Assembly (NCBI RefSeq): GCF_040049215.1
Contig: NZ_JBDZDN010000008.1
Span: 1-64,000 of the forward strand
Direction: 5' to 3'
Length of the DNA stretch: 64,000 nt
From: Mesorhizobium_K sp040049215
GTDB taxonomy: Bacteria > Pseudomonadota > Alphaproteobacteria > Rhizobiales > Rhizobiaceae
Below the pieces are notes generated by a model, which was given only the letters and a program-made list of their open reading frames with translations, did not search any database and was not told the DNA's origin. Shown one piece after another: positions 1-9,063 of this stretch. Within the stretch, counting starts at the first letter, position 1. Each line of letters starts with the position of its first letter. Made by a program: the position numbers and the translations under genes.

Positions 1-39
1 TTCGGCGGAGCGTTTGCCGCCAGTCGACTTCGAATTCAT
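1..39 (-). CDS. 5' end of an unidentified gene cut by the window edge
   Basis: An ATG at 37-39 on the minus strand opens a frame of 13 codons (MNSKSTGGKRSAE) that runs off the window without a stop. An AAGGA-like ribosome binding site lies 6 bases upstream on the minus strand. It is the next gene downstream of the peptide-type ABC operon on the same strand, 150 bases away, so it could be a last operon member or a regulator. Too little is present to name it. Confidence 0.4.
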   Translation of the reverse strand, partial: MNSKSTGGKRSAE

Positions 40-189
40 GTTCGTTCCTTCGTCTCCGACGAGAACGAACACTCCTTAAATCACACCCTCATTTCTGTGC
101 CATAGGCGCTGATCCCGGACAGCGAACGGCTATAAACGGGCTGCAGGATGTCTCACAACCGCGCCGTCATTACAGCAGCCAAGGTGTTC

Positions 190-1092
190 TCAGGATCGTC
201 CACGTGAACGAGGATCAAGAGCTTCTCGCAAGCCGTCACCGAGCAAGTTGAATCCAACAACAAGGGTGAAGATCGCGAGGCCGGGGATCGATGCGACATG
301 CGGTGCAAGATAGAGCACCGAGCGTCCTTCGCTGGTCATCAGGCCCCAGTCCGCAGTTGGCGGTTGAACGCCAAGTCCTAAAAAGGAGAGACCCGCAGCG
401 GTGACGATGATCGTCCCCACGATTGTCAGCGAATAGACGATGCTCGAGGACGCGACATGCGGGAGCATCTCACGGAAGAGTATGCGGTGTGTTGGTGTGC
501 CGAGCGTGCGGGCGGCATCGACATAGCCGGCATTTTTTTGACCGAGCGCCTCGACGTAGACGACGCGCGTGTTGAACGGCAGCAGGACTATGACGAGCGC
601 CGCAATCAGATTGCCCATGCCCGGTCCCAGAATGGACGCCAGCAATATTGCGAGAAGCACCATCGGGAACGCGAAGAGCACATCCATCACCCGCATGATC
701 GCCGCGCCCGACTTGCTAAAATGTGCTGCCACGAGGCCGAGCGGAATTGCGAGAATGGCGGAAAGCGCGACAGGGACGAGGCCGGTGACCATCGATACTC
801 GCGAGCCGTAGATCACGCGGCTGAGCACGTCACGCCCTTGCGTGTCGACGCCGAACAGGTGACCCGGCGTGAACACGCCGCGCAGTCTAAGTTCGATGAA
901 GGACGACGTCGGCTCATAGGGAGCCAGGACAGGTGCAAGCACGGCCATCGCGAGAAACACGACGACTATGGTGAGACCTGCCATGGCCCAACCATCGGCC
1001 AGGAGCTTCGCGGCTATCCGGCCCGCAGAGGTCCGCTCGCGCCAATTCTCACGGGTCGGCGCTGGGGCAAAGGCTATCGTTTTCGATGTCAT
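190..1092 (-). CDS. ABC transporter permease, DppC/OppC type
   Basis: Inner-membrane permease of a peptide/nickel-type ABC importer, 300 residues, the usual length for the DppC family. A hydrophobic segment begins near residue 35, followed by the long periplasmic stretch typical of DppC (HLFGVDTQGRDVLSRVIYG), and the EAA cytoplasmic loop near residues 185-205 (DAARTLGTPTHRILFREMLP) that contacts the ATPases. ATG start with AAGGAAG just upstream, 7 bases after the stop of the DppB-type gene, so the two are co-translated. Substrate unknown: peptide, opine or another small nitrogen compound are all possible for this family. Confidence 0.88.
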   Translation of the reverse strand: MTSKTIAFAPAPTRENWRERTSAGRIAAKLLADGWAMAGLTIVVVFLAMAVLAPVLAPYEPTSSFIELRLRGVFTPGHLFGVDTQGRDVLSRVIYGSRVSMVTGLVPVALSAILAIPLGLVAAHFSKSGAAIMRVMDVLFAFPMVLLAILLASILGPGMGNLIAALVIVLLPFNTRVVYVEALGQKNAGYVDAARTLGTPTHRILFREMLPHVASSSIVYSLTIVGTIIVTAAGLSFLGLGVQPPTADWGLMTSEGRSVLYLAPHVASIPGLAIFTLVVGFNLLGDGLREALDPRSRGRS

Positions 1093-1099
1093 GGCTTCC

Positions 1100-2044
1100 T
1101 TACCTCTGATGCACGTCGAGCCATCTCACGATGATGTCGGCGACGAGATTTCCAAGTACGAAAACGACAGCAACCATCAGTACGCAGCCCTGGATCATCG
1201 GTCCGTCACGGGAAATGACCGAGTTATAGAGTTGCAGGCCGATCCCTGGCCACGCGAAGATGATTTCGCTGAATACGGCCGACCCAAACAGATATCCGAC
1301 CTGAAGTCCGCTTATGTTGACGAAGGTCGGCAGGGCGTTTCGGAAAGCATGCCGATAAATGATCGATCGCGACGAAAGTCCCCGTGCCTTGCCCGCGGTG
1401 ATGTAGGGAGAGGCGAGCGCATCGACCATGGCGGAGCGGGTCACGCGTGTCACGATCGCAAGCGACGTCGCGGCTGTGGTGACCGTTGGCAAAATCAAAT
1501 GCGAAAGCAGGTCAGAAAAGCCGCCTGGCGCGGATAAGTTGTACATTCCTGCAGACGGAAGCAGCGGCAGCGTGACCGAAAACAGAAGGATCAGGACGAT
1601 CCCGAGCCAGAAAACCGGCATGCTCGCCAGCAGAAACATGGCGGTGGAGATTGCGCGGTCAATGGCGGAGTCTTTTTTCCATGCGGAGATGGTTGCCAGC
1701 ATAAACGAAAGCACCATGACGATGAACATGCTGGACAACATCAGGACGAAGGAGTTCATCGATTTTCCGAGCACGAGGTCCCATACGGGTGCCCGCATCA
1801 CGTGACTGTTGCCGAGATTTCCGGTCAGAACACGTTCCAGCCAAATCCAGAACTGCACGATGAACGGATCGTCCAGGCCAAGCTCCTTGCGCAGGCTGGC
1901 GATGCTTTCCTTGCTAGCAGCAAGGCCGAGCAGTTGCTGGGTTACGTCTCCGGGAAGCAGGTAGACGGAAATGAATACGATGAAGCTGACGCCGAGCAGC
2001 ACCGGCAACGTCTGCACCGATCGCCATATTGAATAGCCAAACAT
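1100..2044 (-). CDS. ABC transporter permease, DppB/OppB type
   Basis: First permease of the peptide-type importer, 314 residues. The N-terminus (FGYSIWRSVQTLPVLLGVSF) is the conserved first membrane segment of the DppB family, and the LLGLAASKESIASLRKELGL region is the family periplasmic helix. The EAA loop lies near residues 215-235 (ARGLSSRSIIYRHAFRNALP). It follows the binding-protein gene after a 60-base gap holding a strong stem-loop, and directly precedes the DppC-type gene. Expected to form the transmembrane channel as a heterodimer with that protein. Confidence 0.88.
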   Translation of the reverse strand: MFGYSIWRSVQTLPVLLGVSFIVFISVYLLPGDVTQQLLGLAASKESIASLRKELGLDDPFIVQFWIWLERVLTGNLGNSHVMRAPVWDLVLGKSMNSFVLMLSSMFIVMVLSFMLATISAWKKDSAIDRAISTAMFLLASMPVFWLGIVLILLFSVTLPLLPSAGMYNLSAPGGFSDLLSHLILPTVTTAATSLAIVTRVTRSAMVDALASPYITAGKARGLSSRSIIYRHAFRNALPTFVNISGLQVGYLFGSAVFSEIIFAWPGIGLQLYNSVISRDGPMIQGCVLMVAVVFVLGNLVADIIVRWLDVHQR

Positions 2045-2058
2045 AGGGAACCTCTCGT

Positions 2059-2082
2059 GACGGCGCCTGAGCAGGCGCCGTC
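2059..2082 (-). promoter_or_regulatory. Stem-loop between binding-protein and permease genes
   Basis: A perfect 10-bp inverted repeat (GACGGCGCCT, loop GAGC, AGGCGCCGTC) lies between the binding-protein stop and the permease start. It has no following T-tract, so it is more likely an intra-operon mRNA-stabilising or attenuating hairpin than a full terminator. Such hairpins commonly raise binding-protein levels over permease levels. The role is inferred. Confidence 0.6.
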
Positions 2083-2104
2083 GTGAATCGTTGCAGCGGG
2101 GACG

Positions 2105-3724
2105 TCATTCTTTGGTTACCAACGCCATGTCTGGCCAGTGTTGAGGCGCCATGACGAAGTTGTGGATGCTCTTTGATGTCGCGACAACACCCAGTGGGGA
2201 GTGAGTCGGGATAAACGCCGCATCCTCGCAGATGACATCGCGCAGGGCGCGCAGTTTGCTCGTCATCTGCTCCTCGGATGCAGACGTGCGTGCTTCGTCG
2301 AGCAATTGATCCATCTTCGGGTTGTCGTAATAGCCCGAATTGTATCCGTTCGGCGGCAGCGCGCTGGTACGGACAACTGCGTCGAGCCAGTTCGCTGAGT
2401 TCTCTCCCCACGAGATCTGAAGCATGTCTGAGCCTTCAGGCATTCCTTGATTCATCATCGTGAAAAACGTGCCGATATCGAGAACCTCGATCGAAGCACG
2501 GATGCCAACATCCGCAAGGTTGCGCTGGAACCACTCCGCATCGGCGACCATTCCGACATCGCCGGCTCCTCCGGGCGTCCAGATCATTTTTACGTCAAAG
2601 CCATCGCCATAACCTGCTTCCTTAAGCAGGTCCTTTGCCTTGGCTGGGTCATAAGCGTTGCATTTGTAGTCCGGATCGTATCCCGGGCCGCCGATGTTGA
2701 GCATCGAATATGCCGGGATCGCCTGGCCGAGACGTAGCTTTTGCGACAACCCCTCACGGTCGAGGGCCATCGAGATCGCACGTCGCACCCTGACATCCTG
2801 AAGAGCCTTTTGTTTCATGTTGAGCCAGATGACGTAAACGGTCGGCACCTCGCCCTTGACTAGCGTGAAGCCCTGCTGCTCAAGCAGCGCCGAATTGTCC
2901 GGGGAGGGCGTCGCCGCGATGTCGATCGCGCCCGTGACGAGCGCCTGCTCGCGCGCCGCGACATCGACAATAGGCCGATAGATCAGACGGTCGTATTGAG
3001 GCACCCGCGCAGGGTCCCAATAGTTCTCATTTTTTTCCAGGACGATCTGCTCGCCGAAAACGCGCTCGACAAACCTGAACGGGCCGGTTCCAACTGGGGT
3101 CTTGGCAAAGTCGTCGTTGCTCGCGGCCGCGCGCACGGCCTTCGGGCTGGCCATCCAGGCCGAGCCGATGCCACCTTGGGAGAGCCGCCGCAAGAACTCT
3201 GCGTTGGGGGTCTTCAGCGTGATGCGAAACGTATAGTCGTCGACAACTTCGTATTTCTCGACGTCTTGGCGCCACCAGGTGTTCTGCTGGTAGGCCTTTT
3301 CGTAGAACTGCGGGGACTCGCGGTTCAGAATGCGGTCGAAATTGAACTTCGCGGCTTCGGCATTCCATGACTCGCCATCATGAAACTTCACATTTTGACG
3401 CAGCTTGAATGTGTAGACCGCGCCGTCGGCTGAGATATCCCAGCTTTCAGCGAGCGCGGGCACGATCGGAGCGATCGGGACGTTCGACTTCGAGAGATCC
3501 TGGCCTACGAACCCTTCGAAGATGTTGGATACCACCCGCGCGGTCAGCCAGAGCGCATGGGTGTGCGGATCTAGCGATAACGGGTCGCCTTCGATGCCCA
3601 TCACGACCGTCTTCTCGCCCGATTGCGCCGGTGCATCGGTGATAGGAACGAAAACCGATAACATCACCAGAGCCGCGGCAAGGCCACGGCCGGCTCGGAC
3701 TAAACCTAGGCGTTTGTCTTTCAC
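2105..3724 (-). CDS. Extracellular solute-binding protein, family 5 (DppA/OppA type)
   Basis: Periplasmic substrate-binding protein of the peptide-type importer, 539 residues. A signal peptide (positive n-region, hydrophobic core at about 13-28, cleavage after the PAQ or DAPAQ region) is followed by the family 5 opening (GIEGDPLSLDPHTHALWL) and the YTFKLRQNVKFHDGESW motif near residue 105. I prefer a GTG start at 3724, because AAGGAGGGG sits 5 bases upstream. It is the third gene of the operon, after two ATPase genes. Family 5 proteins bind peptides, nickel chelates, opines or sugars, and the ligand cannot be read from the sequence. Confidence 0.88.
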   Translation of the reverse strand: MKDKRLGLVRAGRGLAAALVMLSVFVPITDAPAQSGEKTVVMGIEGDPLSLDPHTHALWLTARVVSNIFEGFVGQDLSKSNVPIAPIVPALAESWDISADGAVYTFKLRQNVKFHDGESWNAEAAKFNFDRILNRESPQFYEKAYQQNTWWRQDVEKYEVVDDYTFRITLKTPNAEFLRRLSQGGIGSAWMASPKAVRAAASNDDFAKTPVGTGPFRFVERVFGEQIVLEKNENYWDPARVPQYDRLIYRPIVDVAAREQALVTGAIDIAATPSPDNSALLEQQGFTLVKGEVPTVYVIWLNMKQKALQDVRVRRAISMALDREGLSQKLRLGQAIPAYSMLNIGGPGYDPDYKCNAYDPAKAKDLLKEAGYGDGFDVKMIWTPGGAGDVGMVADAEWFQRNLADVGIRASIEVLDIGTFFTMMNQGMPEGSDMLQISWGENSANWLDAVVRTSALPPNGYNSGYYDNPKMDQLLDEARTSASEEQMTSKLRALRDVICEDAAFIPTHSPLGVVATSKSIHNFVMAPQHWPDMALVTKE

Positions 3725-3769
3725 GGAACCCCTCCTTTTTGGTTGAAGTGAACGAACGAAGTCTGCGAT

Positions 3770-4756
3770 CTAGAAAAGATCGGCTTTTTCCAACGCATGG
3801 CAGGCGAGCCGGTGTCCGGCCCCCAGATCGGTCATGCGTGGGATTTCCCGGGTGCAGATATCCATTTTCAGTGGGCAAAACGGCGCATAGCGGCATCCGC
3901 CTGCAGATAAGCTACGCCCATCGCGGTTCGGGGTCCGGTCGTCTTCTGTCACCTCAATATCGGCGGCGGTGCGCTTGACACTCAGCACTGCTCCTCGAAG
4001 GGCGCGTGTGTAGGGGTGACCGGGCCGCTCATAGATCTCTTCGCTGTCGCCGATCTCGACCAGCTGGCCGTGGAAGAGCACGACGGTGCGATCGCACATG
4101 TGACGCACCAAACGAAGGTCGTGCGAAACGAAGAGATATGTGAGGCCGAGATTGCGCTTGAGATCCGTCAGAAGGTTGAGAATCTGCGCCTGAACCGAGA
4201 CGTCCAATGCCGAGACAGGCTCGTCCAGAAATAGAAATTCCGGTTCGAGCGCGATGGCGCGGGCGATCACTACGCGCTGACACTGTCCGCCGCTGAACTG
4301 GTGAGGGTATCGGTTCCTATGTGCCGGATTCAGCCCGACCAGCCTGAGGAGCTCATCTACCCGCTGACGCCGCTGCTCGCGGTCCCAGCCGAAGTTCAAC
4401 AAGGGCAATTCGATGTTTTCTGCGATGGTGCGCCGGGGATTCAGAGCCGAAATCGGATCCTGAAACACCATTTGGCGTTTCGCGCAGGCCTGACGGCGTT
4501 CGGCGACAGTTTGCGACGCTATGTCGATCCCTGCATAGCTTATGGTCCCGGCAGTCGGCTGAAGCAAACCAAGCAGCATTCGGCCAAATGTCGATTTTCC
4601 CGAGCCCGATTCGCCTACAAGGCCGAGCGATTCTCCTTGCCGGACATCCAGGCTCACCCCATCAACGGCGCTTGCCTGGCGTTTGGCTTGGCCCTTGCGG
4701 TCATAGAACTTGTAGACTTCGTGTGCGGTGAGGAGCGTGCCCTGGTGCGGTGTCAT
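3770..4756 (-). CDS. ABC transporter ATP-binding protein, DppF/OppF type
   Basis: ATPase of the peptide-type importer, 328 residues. Walker A is GESGSGKST, the signature is FSGGQCQRV, and Walker B is [12 protein letters not shown] followed by VSHDL. The C-terminal oligopeptide-transporter extension carries spaced cysteines ([15 protein letters not shown]) that in this family can hold an iron-sulfur cluster. The ATG at 4756 overlaps the upstream ATPase stop as ATGA, so I use it rather than a longer in-frame start at 4789. Confidence 0.88.
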   Translation of the reverse strand: MTPHQGTLLTAHEVYKFYDRKGQAKRQASAVDGVSLDVRQGESLGLVGESGSGKSTFGRMLLGLLQPTAGTISYAGIDIASQTVAERRQACAKRQMVFQDPISALNPRRTIAENIELPLLNFGWDREQRRQRVDELLRLVGLNPAHRNRYPHQFSGGQCQRVVIARAIALEPEFLFLDEPVSALDVSVQAQILNLLTDLKRNLGLTYLFVSHDLRLVRHMCDRTVVLFHGQLVEIGDSEEIYERPGHPYTRALRGAVLSVKRTAADIEVTEDDRTPNRDGRSLSAGGCRYAPFCPLKMDICTREIPRMTDLGAGHRLACHALEKADLF

Positions 4757-5844
4757 GACAGGTGACTCCGATCGGAAACGAAGTGGCACCGCGCGCGGCT
4801 GTTACGCGACACCTGCTTGAAGGATGGCGGTCCCAGGCAGACGTCCGAGGCCTTGTGGCAGCGCGGAGCAAACCGGCAGCCAGGCGGGAAATGCAGCGGA
4901 TCAGGCGGCCCGCCGTCGATTTGTATCAAGGGTGTTCCCGCCTTGGCCGAGTCGGGGATGGTTGCAATAAGTGCTTGCGTGTAGGGATGCGTCGGCCGTT
5001 CGAGTACCTCATCTACTGGGCCGGCCTCCTGGATTTGGCCGGCATACATGACAGCCACGTGTGTGGCGATCGCTCGCACGACGCCAAAATCGTGGGTCAC
5101 GATGATCATCGGCAACCCGTCGGCACCGTGAATTTCCCGCAGCAGCTGCAGCGTTTTTGCCTGGACAACCACGTCAAGCGCCGTGGTCGGCTCATCCGCA
5201 ATGAGAAGTTGCGGTGCTCCGGTCAGCGCAATGCCAAGGGCCACGCGCTGGCACATTCCGCCCGACAGTTCGTGAGGGTAGCAGTTGATCTGCCGCTCCG
5301 CGTCTCGCAAGTTGAGACGCCGCAGGATGGCGATCGAAGCCTCGGTGGCAGCTTCCCTGCTCGTGTCGGGAGAGTGGCGCCGGATCACCTCAATCATCTG
5401 GTTGCCGATGGTGAGGCTGGGGTTGAGCGATGCCCGAGGATTTTGGAAGATCATCGAAATCTTGCTGCCGCGAAGCGCCTGCAAATCCCGCTCGGCCATG
5501 CCGACAATCTCGTCGCCGCCGAGACAAATAGACCCGGAGATTGATGCGTTGCGCGCGAGGAGGCCGATCAGGGCCATCGCAGTTACCGACTTGCCTGAAC
5601 CAGACTCGCCGACCAACGCAAGAATCTGCCTGCTGCCGACCTCGAAACTGACGTTATCTACAGCCACTACCCGTCCCGCGGGCGTGTTGAACGATACGCT
5701 GAGATTTCTGACCTGCAAGCGCTGAGCAGCAGCTTCTAAGCAGTCCACGGCGCTCGGCAACGGCATATCCGCGTCGATGCGGGGCGGGCTGATATGCGTT
5801 CCCACGAAAGCGCTCCCATTTTTACTGCGAAAGTTCATTCGCAT
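4753..5844 (-). CDS. ABC transporter ATP-binding protein, DppD/OppD type
   Basis: First gene of the peptide-type operon, about 363 residues. It has Walker [10 protein letters not shown], signature ELSGGMCQRVALG and Walker B LLIADEPTTALD, and the C-terminal cysteine-rich extension (CRFAPRCHKASDVC). It pairs with the DppF-type protein to energise the two permeases. The start is uncertain: ATGs lie at 5844 and 5838 and a TTG at 5880, none with a strong ribosome binding site, and the N-terminal 35 or so residues before the ABC domain look non-conserved. Confidence 0.85.
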   Translation of the reverse strand: MRMNFRSKNGSAFVGTHISPPRIDADMPLPSAVDCLEAAAQRLQVRNLSVSFNTPAGRVVAVDNVSFEVGSRQILALVGESGSGKSVTAMALIGLLARNASISGSICLGGDEIVGMAERDLQALRGSKISMIFQNPRASLNPSLTIGNQMIEVIRRHSPDTSREAATEASIAILRRLNLRDAERQINCYPHELSGGMCQRVALGIALTGAPQLLIADEPTTALDVVVQAKTLQLLREIHGADGLPMIIVTHDFGVVRAIATHVAVMYAGQIQEAGPVDEVLERPTHPYTQALIATIPDSAKAGTPLIQIDGGPPDPLHFPPGCRFAPRCHKASDVCLGPPSFKQVSRNSRARCHFVSDRSHLS

Positions 5845-6121
5845 TTTTCCCAGAATGAAAATTACTTTCGTAAAAGTCAAGTCATTTGCACATAAATCAA
5901 GTGACCTGACTGGGAAATCCTTTCACGCAGCGGTTGCAATTACCGGATATCACTGCCCGCTTTTGGTTCGAGCGTGATGAGTCACGCCTCAAATATCGAG
6001 CAGTCCATTCTGACGGGCTGCAATGCCGCTATCGTCGGCATCTCTGCGACCTGTCAGAACATATCTTTGCTGCAGCAGAGGCTTCACGACACTGGCTGGG
6101 CTTTGATGCGACGGATCGATG

Positions 6122-6155
6122 AAACGAATGCAGCGATCTCCGGATGCATTCGTTT
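6122..6155. repeat. 11-bp perfect inverted repeat
   Basis: AAACGAATGCA at 6122-6132 is matched by TGCATTCGTTT at 6145-6155 across a 12-base loop. It could be a protein-binding site or the stem of a structured transcript. No T-tract makes it a clear terminator. Confidence 0.55.
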
Positions 6156-6300
6156 GCTCAATGGAACGGATTACCGAGAAACCGGCTCTCCTTCGGGCAT
6201 GGTGCCCTCTAGTGGCTACTAAAGGAGCTTAGGCCTGTGAAGATCCCGCATGCCTGCGGTGGATGGGCACGTTCCGCATGTCCGATATCCATCGAAGCAA

Positions 6301-6423
6301 ATGCATATCTCGATCACTGCCGCCCTTACCGCTGCAGCTGTCGTCTTTGCAGCAATGATTTTGCTTTCGTCCTACCGCTTTGCAGGCACGCCAAAAAACC
6401 TGGGTGAAGTACGGGTGAATTGA
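6301..6423 (+). CDS. Possible 40-residue single-pass membrane protein
   Basis: An ATG frame of 40 codons begins MHISITAALTAAAVVFAAMI and continues through a hydrophobic segment (about residues 3-24) into a short polar tail (GTPKNLGEVRVN). The shape is that of a small inner-membrane protein. The ribosome binding site is weak (GAAG), no family is recognised and it stands alone in the gap, so it may be a chance frame. Confidence 0.25.
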   Translation: MHISITAALTAAAVVFAAMILLSSYRFAGTPKNLGEVRVN

Positions 6424-6522
6424 GCCGGACGAAGGCACCCAAAACAGAGTTCGGTCCTTTCGGTCGAACCGGTCCATGCTAGGCGCGCGCAATGCATGGC
6501 AATTGCGTACACTCCGGCGACA

Positions 6523-7608
6523 TCATGCGGGTGCGGAAAGGCCCGCCTTCCTCATCGCCAGTCCCGCGCACATATACATTATCACGTAGACCAGAACGCG
6601 ATAAATCGCGGCCGATCCCGGCGGGATGCAGATAAACGACAAGGCCGCTATGCCGCGCTTGCCAACCTCGTGCGCCAACCGGATGACCTCGTAGTCGGTC
6701 ATCCCGAAGGGTTCCGCCAGCTCACCGAGGATATCGCCCGGCGCTGGCCCAGCGCCTCCCAAAATATCCATGTCCCAGTGGCAGTAAACTGCGTCCGTGC
6801 CTTCATAAGCATGGTGTAGTTCGTTTACGAGCCCCTCGATGCCGAGGCCGGAGCGGATTTTCCACATCGGATAAAAGTGCGTCCCCTTTCGCAGGAATTC
6901 CCGCACCATCTCCTTGTTTTCGAGCATGCCGCGCTCGCCGATCTCCACCAGATGCTTCTGGTCGAAATTGTGCAGAAGTTCGTATGTCTTGAATTTCCAC
7001 GCGTCCGAACCGGCGATGCGCGGATCCATCGTCAGCTTGTCGAGCGGCGCGATATCCCAGTGGGTGTCGAGAGATACGCAGCCGACGTTTCCTTTAGTAC
7101 GCTCCGACACCGCCTTGGCGATGGCGAAGGAGCCGCAAGGGCTGTTCTGTCCGATGACAACGGGAACGGCGCCGGCCGCCATGGCATGGTTGACCTTGAG
7201 TTCCACCGCCGCCTGCGCGCGGAGCACGTTTGCCGCGGTCGGCTCGACAAGACATTCCGGCGGGATGTCCGCGTCGCCATAGTCGACAATCTTGAGATGG
7301 TCGAAAACGTCAAGATCGAATTCCTGAATATATCCGGAGCCATAGCGGATGGACTGTTGCCTGATGCGTTTCGGTGCGGCCAGCCACTCCTTGGCGTCCA
7401 CGCCCATGTATCCGCCCCAGCCGGCGACGTAAGGGGCGCCAATGATCACGACGTCCGCGCCTTCCAAGTCGTTCTCAGTGGTCGCGTGCGGCCGCGCCAT
7501 GAAGGTCGGCATGTCCTCCGCGATCATCGGCACGTACCAGGGGTTCATGAAGGAGTAGGTATTCGCAATCGATCCTTGGCGGATTTCCTGCCAGCTCGGA
7601 TAAGACAT
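6523..7608 (-). CDS. Atypical ureohydrolase (arginase/agmatinase superfamily)
   Basis: A 361-residue protein of the binuclear-metal ureohydrolase fold, which hydrolyses guanidino compounds to urea. D181-T-H183-W-D185 matches the DAHxD ligand motif and D279-M-D281 matches the DxD motif. The usual GGDHS motif is replaced by GQNSP at about 153-157, so the first metal-ligand histidine is missing. The ATG at 7608 is chosen because AGAGGA lies 9 bases upstream and it avoids overlapping the neighbour. It lies 52 bases downstream of an N-carbamoylase-type gene on the same strand, suggesting a shared route for a guanidino or ureido compound. Substrate and even activity are uncertain. Confidence 0.75.
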   Translation of the reverse strand: MSYPSWQEIRQGSIANTYSFMNPWYVPMIAEDMPTFMARPHATTENDLEGADVVIIGAPYVAGWGGYMGVDAKEWLAAPKRIRQQSIRYGSGYIQEFDLDVFDHLKIVDYGDADIPPECLVEPTAANVLRAQAAVELKVNHAMAAGAVPVVIGQNSPCGSFAIAKAVSERTKGNVGCVSLDTHWDIAPLDKLTMDPRIAGSDAWKFKTYELLHNFDQKHLVEIGERGMLENKEMVREFLRKGTHFYPMWKIRSGLGIEGLVNELHHAYEGTDAVYCHWDMDILGGAGPAPGDILGELAEPFGMTDYEVIRLAHEVGKRGIAALSFICIPPGSAAIYRVLVYVIMYMCAGLAMRKAGLSAPA

Positions 7609-7660
7609 CGGCCTGGTTCCTCTTTCAAAGAGCCGCGCGGGAGCGGCACGGTTGGGGCAG

Positions 7661-8965
7661 TCAGGCTTGCGCCTCCGCCAGCACCACGTCATGCAGAACT
7701 GAAACACCGGCGATCATGTCGGTCTCACTTGCGAACTCTTCGGGGCAGTGGCTTAGACCGTTGCGGCACGGCACGAAGATCATCGCCGCGGGGCAGAGAC
7801 CGGCGATACGGGCCGCATCATGGGTAGCGCCCGACAGAAGATGCTGCCGCGCCAAGCCACGCCGCTCCGCAGCCGCATCGATCGCGTTCGTGAGCCGAAG
7901 ATCGAAGGCCACCGGTTTCGTGTTGATCAGCTTCGTCAATGTGACGCCGCAGGGACCCGCATAATCCTGGATCGTTTTGTGAATGAGCACATCGTGGCGT
8001 TCCAGCGTGGACGCATCCGGATGGCGAAGATCGACGGTGAAACTTGTGCGGCCGGCGATCGTGTTCGGCGCCGACGGATGGATGTCGCAGCGCCCTACCG
8101 TAAATCGTGTCGAACAGTCACCGTCTTCGAGTTTCGACTCGATTCGGTCGATAAGCGTGCGCGCTGCCTTAAACGCATCCCGACGCATGGCCGGAGGTGT
8201 CGTGCCGGCATGCGCCTCCTGGCCTTCGATGTCGATCCGGTACTGGATGGTGCCCTGAACGCCCGTCACCACTCCAATGGTGCTGTGTTCACACTCCAGG
8301 ATCGGACCCTGTTCGATGTGCAGTTCCAGATAACGCCACGGTCGGGAAAGGGGTTCAGTCGTGCCCTTGACTCCGATGCCAAGGAAGAACTTGTCCAGTT
8401 CCCGAGCGAAGCTCGCTCCCTCGCGGTCGACGGCACGTCCTGCTACGGCGCTTGGCAGCGAACCCGAAAAAACCGCAGAACCCATGGTGACAGGAGAGAA
8501 CCGACAGCCCTCCTCGTTCATCCAGATTGCGAGCTGGATCGGCCGTCTCGTCGCGATCGCTCTATCATCGAGGCTGGCCAGCACCTCCGCAGCAGCGACA
8601 ACCCCGAGCGCGCCGTCAAACCGGCCGCCGGTCGGCTGGCTGTCCAAATGCGAGCCGGTCACGAGGGGTGCCGCCGTGCCATCGGTGCCGGCTCGCGTAA
8701 TGAAGATATTTCCGACGGCATCAGCGTTGATTCGATATCCAGGCCGCCTGAACCAGTCGATCACAGTGCGATGGGCTTCGATGTCCGGCTTGGACAGCGC
8801 CTGTCTGTCGAGCCCGCCATCGCCCGTCGCGCCAAATGAGGAGATCTCGTCGAAGCGCGCGAGGAAGCGTGAAGGGTCGATGGTCTCGCCATCAATGTGC
8901 GTTCGGAAAAAGACCTCGGCGCTCAAAGAACGGTCCTCATGAAATGCATTCCCAACATGAAACAT
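7661..8965 (-). CDS. M20-family N-carbamoyl-L-amino-acid hydrolase / allantoate amidohydrolase type
   Basis: A 434-residue zinc amidohydrolase of the HyuC/AllC group, which removes the carbamoyl group from N-carbamoyl amino acids or ureido compounds to give CO2 and ammonia. Visible metal and catalytic motifs are GSHLDSQPTGGRFDG (H106, D108, D117), NEEGCRF (E151, E152) and HIEQGP (H216), with a late histidine in GLSHCPEEFA. It is divergent from an XRE-cupin regulator gene across about 98 bases and upstream of the ureohydrolase, so all three probably form one pathway unit. Which ureido substrate is used cannot be told. Confidence 0.85.
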   Translation of the reverse strand: MFHVGNAFHEDRSLSAEVFFRTHIDGETIDPSRFLARFDEISSFGATGDGGLDRQALSKPDIEAHRTVIDWFRRPGYRINADAVGNIFITRAGTDGTAAPLVTGSHLDSQPTGGRFDGALGVVAAAEVLASLDDRAIATRRPIQLAIWMNEEGCRFSPVTMGSAVFSGSLPSAVAGRAVDREGASFARELDKFFLGIGVKGTTEPLSRPWRYLELHIEQGPILECEHSTIGVVTGVQGTIQYRIDIEGQEAHAGTTPPAMRRDAFKAARTLIDRIESKLEDGDCSTRFTVGRCDIHPSAPNTIAGRTSFTVDLRHPDASTLERHDVLIHKTIQDYAGPCGVTLTKLINTKPVAFDLRLTNAIDAAAERRGLARQHLLSGATHDAARIAGLCPAAMIFVPCRNGLSHCPEEFASETDMIAGVSVLHDVVLAEAQA

Positions 8966-9063
8966 AATTGCCTGTCAGTCAAGTCGCTTTCTTATTGATA
9001 CAGTGCTTTCCTGCCCCTATAGGTTACTCGACCGCGCCGCTTGGGATCGGTCAGTGCAGGCAG

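Larger units (their letters stand above)
5845..6522. other. Long gap upstream of the peptide-type ABC operon
   Basis: About 680 bases separate the ABC operon from the ureohydrolase gene. The stretch near 5845-5930 is A/T-richer and probably holds the operon promoter, though no convincing -35/-10 pair stands out. An 82-codon plus-strand frame at 5974-6222 resembles nothing I recognise. The only other items are an 11-bp inverted repeat at 6122-6155 and a possible small membrane protein gene at 6301-6423. Confidence 0.5.

Noticed and set aside
457..1134. Long plus-strand open frame opposite the ABC permease gene
   Set aside because: It is the antisense of a clear permease, with a composition rich in R, H and D typical of shadow frames and no family features.
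5974..6222. 82-codon plus-strand frame in the long gap
   Set aside because: No ribosome binding site, no recognisable family and an inverted repeat inside it; treated as non-coding.
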